From the NCBI GenBank assembly GCA_003313425.1, contig NHZP01000003.1, forward strand, positions 558,001 to 622,000: a DNA stretch of 64,000 nt, read 5' to 3'. The notes beneath the pieces are model-generated. The model saw only the letters and a list, made by a program, of their open reading frames with translations. It was not told the DNA's origin and did not search any database. This DNA comes from Pseudopyrenochaeta lycopersici (taxonomy: Eukaryota; Ascomycota; Dothideomycetes; Pleosporales; Pseudopyrenochaetaceae). Both the position numbers and the translations under genes were made by a program. Positions 63,994 to 64,000 of the stretch are shown piece by piece (position 1 is the stretch's first letter; each line of letters starts with the position of its first letter).

Positions 63994-64000
63994 GTAAGTG

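Overview
The window is nuclear DNA of a filamentous ascomycete, probably a Dothideomycete-type Pezizomycotina (inference). The evidence is intron-containing genes with short (46-77 bp) introns and CTAAC-like branch sites, fungal families such as CBM18 chitin-binding proteins and a NodB chitin deacetylase, and AT-rich blocks that look damaged by repeat-induced point mutation (RIP). In those blocks CpA/TpG are very scarce, TpA is in large excess, CpG survives, and reading frames are broken mostly by TAG/TAA. The window has two halves of different character.

Bases 1-29,360 are a transposon graveyard with one gene island. 1-11,000 holds the end of a long-TIR element, a truncated hAT transposase interrupted by about 121 perfect ATT copies, two small MITE-like elements with TAA target duplications, several tandem arrays, and a decayed gag-like element on the minus strand. 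At 11,139-12,241 an undamaged three-exon gene encodes a secreted three-module CBM18 protein with a Cys-rich tail, in effector-like surroundings. 13,010-29,360 is a nested transposon block: foldback elements, a complete Ty3/gypsy chromovirus (14,165-20,694; TSD AGAGA) inserted inside the chromodomain of a second chromovirus, a CACGTG-rich minisatellite, a second MITE copy, and a complete Ty1/copia element on the minus strand (23,512-29,261; TSD GCTAG) that itself carries an undamaged 485-bp insertion.

Bases 30,720-64,000 are ordinary gene-bearing DNA. In order: a Baeyer-Villiger monooxygenase (+), a mitochondrial ABC1/ADCK-type atypical kinase (+), a Kelch protein (+), a PLC-like phosphodiesterase (+), a modular chitin deacetylase (+), a secreted type-B carboxylesterase with an apparent one-base lesion (-), an M28 aminopeptidase with PA domain (+), a small acidic nuclear protein (-), TFIIIB subunit Brf1 (+), the PRMT1-type arginine methyltransferase (-), an uncharacterised fungal protein (-), riboflavin synthase (-), and a family III CoA-transferase running off the right edge (+). 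The acidic protein/Brf1 pair and the riboflavin synthase/CoA-transferase pair are divergently arranged.

No single pathway links the genes. Two of them (the CBM18 protein and the chitin deacetylase) act on or bind chitin, and three others are predicted secreted or cell-surface enzymes. Intron borders were worked out by hand from splice sites, reading phase and family conservation. No rRNA, tRNA or CRISPR array was recognised.
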